Origin: Spirochaetaceae bacterium
GTDB taxonomy: Bacteria > Spirochaetota > Spirochaetia > SZUA-6 > Fen-1364
Length of the DNA stretch: 7,066 bases
Direction: 5' to 3'
Assembly (NCBI GenBank): GCA_003170115.1
Contig: PMZS01000264.1
Location: forward strand, 1-7,066
The translations under genes and the position numbers were made by a program. Shown in pieces: positions 5,281-7,066 of this stretch. Each line of letters opens with the position of its first letter. The first letter of the stretch is position 1. The notes beneath the pieces are model-generated. The model searched no databases. It worked only from the letters and a program-made list of their open reading frames with translations, and was not told the DNA's origin.

Positions 5281-7066
5281 ATGCTCCAGACGCTCCTCAC
5301 GTTCTTTCTCGGCTCCCAGCATGAGCGCGACCTGAAAGAGCTCGTGCCCATCGTGCAGAAGATCAATTCGCTGGAACCGGAAGTGATGGCATTCGCGGAG
5401 GCGGATTTTGCCCGAAAGACGGAGGAGTTCCGCCGGCGCATCGCGGAGGGAGAGACCCTGGACGGCATCCTGCCCGAGGCGTATGCCCTGGTCCGGGAGG
5501 CGGCCCGGAGGAAACTGGGCGAGCGCATTTTCGACGTGCAGCTGATGGGCGCGGTAGTACTTCACAAGGGAAGGATCACCGAGATGAAGACCGGCGAGGG
5601 AAAAACACTCGCCAGCGTGCCGGCCGCATACCTCAACAGCCTGACGGGCAAGGGCATGCACGTGATCACGGTCAACGACTACCTCGCCGAACGTGACGCG
5701 GCCTGGATGGGCCCGATTTTTGCCCTCCTCGGAGTGAGCGTGGGAGTCATCCTCAGCCAGATGGACAACGCGCAGCGGAAGATCTCCTACTCCCGCGACA
5801 TCACGTACGGCACGAACAACGAGTTCGGGTTCGATTATCTCCGCGACAACATGAGGCCGGGCAAACAGTACCAGGTGCAGCGGGGGTTCTTTTTCGCGAT
5901 CGTCGATGAAGTGGACAGCGTCCTCATCGACGAGGCCCGCACGCCGCTCATCATTTCGGGACCCGTCTCCGGCTCGGCCCTCGCCGAAAACTTCTCGTAT
6001 CTCCGGAACCGGGTCGAGCTTCTCGTCCGCAAGCAGAAGCAGATGATCAACGACCTTATGACGAAGGTCGAGCGCGCCGAGGACGTGGAGGGGGGGAGCG
6101 ACGATATCGGCGTGAATCTCCTCCTGGCGCAGCGGGGCGATCCGAAGAACAATAGATTCACGAAGCTGCGGAAGCAGCCCGGCTACGAGCGGCTCATGCT
6201 TTCGACCGAAGCCGATTTCATGCGTGAGAAACGTCTCCACGAGTTCGACGAGCGGCTCTACTTCGTCATCGACGAGAAGGCGAACACGATCGACCTAACG
6301 GAGATGGGACGCAACAACCTGTCGCCGGAGGACCAGGAGCTCTTCGTTCTTCCCGACCTCTCGATCCAGATCAAGGAAATCGAGTCGGACGCATCCCTCG
6401 AGCCGAAGGAGCGGGTGCGGAAAAAGGACGCCGCCTACCGGAAATACGCGGAGAAAACGGAGATCATCCACAATTTCTCGCAGCTTCTCAAGGCGTACGC
6501 CCTTTTCGAGAAGGACGTCGACTACGTCGTGCAGGACGGCCACGTTCTCATCGTCGACGAATTCACGGGGCGTCTCATGCCGGGGAGACGATTCAGCGAA
6601 GGCCTCCACCAGGCGCTCGAGGCGAAGGAGCGCGTCACGATCGAGGGCGAGACGCAGACGCTCGCCACGATCACTCTCCAGAACTACTTCAGAATGTATA
6701 CAAAGCTCGCCGGCATGACCGGCACGGCGGAGACGGAAGAGGAGGAGTTTCACAAGATATACAAGCTCGCCGTCGAGGTGATCCCGACCAACAGACCTGT
6801 GCGGCGTATCGACTACGACGACGTCATATTCAGGACGAAGCGCGAGAAATACACCGCCATCATAAAGGAGATCAAACGAATCCACGAACGCGGGCTCCCG
6901 ATTCTCGTTGGAACGGTATCGGTCGAGGTCTCGGAGACCCTGAGCAGAATGCTCACGCGCGAAGGAATCCAGCATAACGTCCTCAACGCAAAGTACCATC
7001 AGCGCGAGGCGGAAATCGTCGCCTTCGCGGGCAGGAAAGGCGTCGTCACGATCGCGACGAACATGG
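5281..7066 (+). CDS. secA: Preprotein translocase motor ATPase SecA, 3' end outside window
   Basis: SecA is the ATPase that pushes unfolded preproteins through the SecYEG channel. The window holds the first 595 codons. Position 5281 is the start because the N-terminus (MLQTLLTFFLGSQHERDLK) matches other SecAs. Visible motifs are Walker A KTGEGKT (103-109), TVNDYLAERDA (ending at 140), TYGTNNEFGFDYLRDNM (ending at 192), Walker B DEVD (209-212) with DEARTPLIISG after it, VDEFTGRLMPGRR (ending at 557) and LAGMTGTAETE (ending at 606 by simple homology, near base 6740). NPTNRP-like TNRP and LVGTVSVE follow. The window ends at TIATNM, just before the expected AGRGTD motif, so the C-terminal scaffold, wing and zinc-binding regions are unseen. 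Compared with E. coli SecA there are roughly 64 extra residues around 258-325. The gene is divergent from the lipoprotein operon and has its own promoter. Confidence 0.97.
   Translation, partial: MLQTLLTFFLGSQHERDLKELVPIVQKINSLEPEVMAFAEADFARKTEEFRRRIAEGETLDGILPEAYALVREAARRKLGERIFDVQLMGAVVLHKGRITEMKTGEGKTLASVPAAYLNSLTGKGMHVITVNDYLAERDAAWMGPIFALLGVSVGVILSQMDNAQRKISYSRDITYGTNNEFGFDYLRDNMRPGKQYQVQRGFFFAIVDEVDSVLIDEARTPLIISGPVSGSALAENFSYLRNRVELLVRKQKQMINDLMTKVERAEDVEGGSDDIGVNLLLAQRGDPKNNRFTKLRKQPGYERLMLSTEADFMREKRLHEFDERLYFVIDEKANTIDLTEMGRNNLSPEDQELFVLPDLSIQIKEIESDASLEPKERVRKKDAAYRKYAEKTEIIHNFSQLLKAYALFEKDVDYVVQDGHVLIVDEFTGRLMPGRRFSEGLHQALEAKERVTIEGETQTLATITLQNYFRMYTKLAGMTGTAETEEEEFHKIYKLAVEVIPTNRPVRRIDYDDVIFRTKREKYTAIIKEIKRIHERGLPILVGTVSVEVSETLSRMLTREGIQHNVLNAKYHQREAEIVAFAGRKGVVTIATNM

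Noticed and set aside
5116..6240. Minus-strand open frame of 374 codons opposite secA and crossing into the divergent region
   Set aside because: It lies antisense to a strongly conserved secA and crosses both promoters and the lipoprotein start. Long antisense frames are common in GC-rich coding DNA and this one has no recognisable motif.
6295..6999. Minus-strand open frame of 234 codons inside secA
   Set aside because: It mirrors the secA codons on the opposite strand; its composition (runs of Leu, Val, Asp, Arg) is that of an antisense shadow.

Overview
The window is a GC-rich bacterial chromosome segment made of ordinary genes, with no sign of mobile DNA, CRISPR or RNA genes. A spirochaete-like organism is my best guess. 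SecA carries the long insertion in its nucleotide-binding region that I associate with spirochaete and Bacteroidetes-type SecAs, the EF-G belongs to the EF-G2/FusA2-like branch, and there is a propeller-like lipoprotein of a kind I associate with spirochaetes. This assignment is from memory of the families and is tentative.

Layout, left to right. (1) Positions 2-1435, plus strand: the C-terminal two thirds of an elongation factor G-like GTPase, cut by the left edge. (2) 1432-1851, minus strand: a small four-helix membrane protein of unknown function. It converges on the EF-G gene so tightly that both stop codons lie in one CTAG. It has its own good sigma70-type promoter and Shine-Dalgarno sequence. 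(3) 5218-1927, minus strand: a compact three-gene operon with the order lipoprotein, bifunctional NAD(P)H-hydrate repair enzyme (Nnr), and a small single-helix membrane protein. The gaps are 2 nt and then an ATGA overlap, so translational coupling is likely. (4) 5281-7066, plus strand: the first 595 codons of secA, running off the right edge.

The most interesting stretch is the 62-bp divergent region 5219-5280. It holds two strong sigma70-like promoters placed back to back, with adjoining -35 boxes that together form the perfect inverted repeat TTGAC-CT-GTCAA. Both promoters sit so close to their genes that the predicted secA transcript starts at the A of its AUG (leaderless), and the lipoprotein operon transcript would have only about 0-4 leader bases. 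The two promoters should compete for RNA polymerase and could couple secA expression to that of the lipoprotein operon.

I found no convincing new biological system. The notable items are this promoter arrangement, two membrane proteins and a lipoprotein without known function beside a metabolite-repair enzyme, and an eight-G tract inside nnr.
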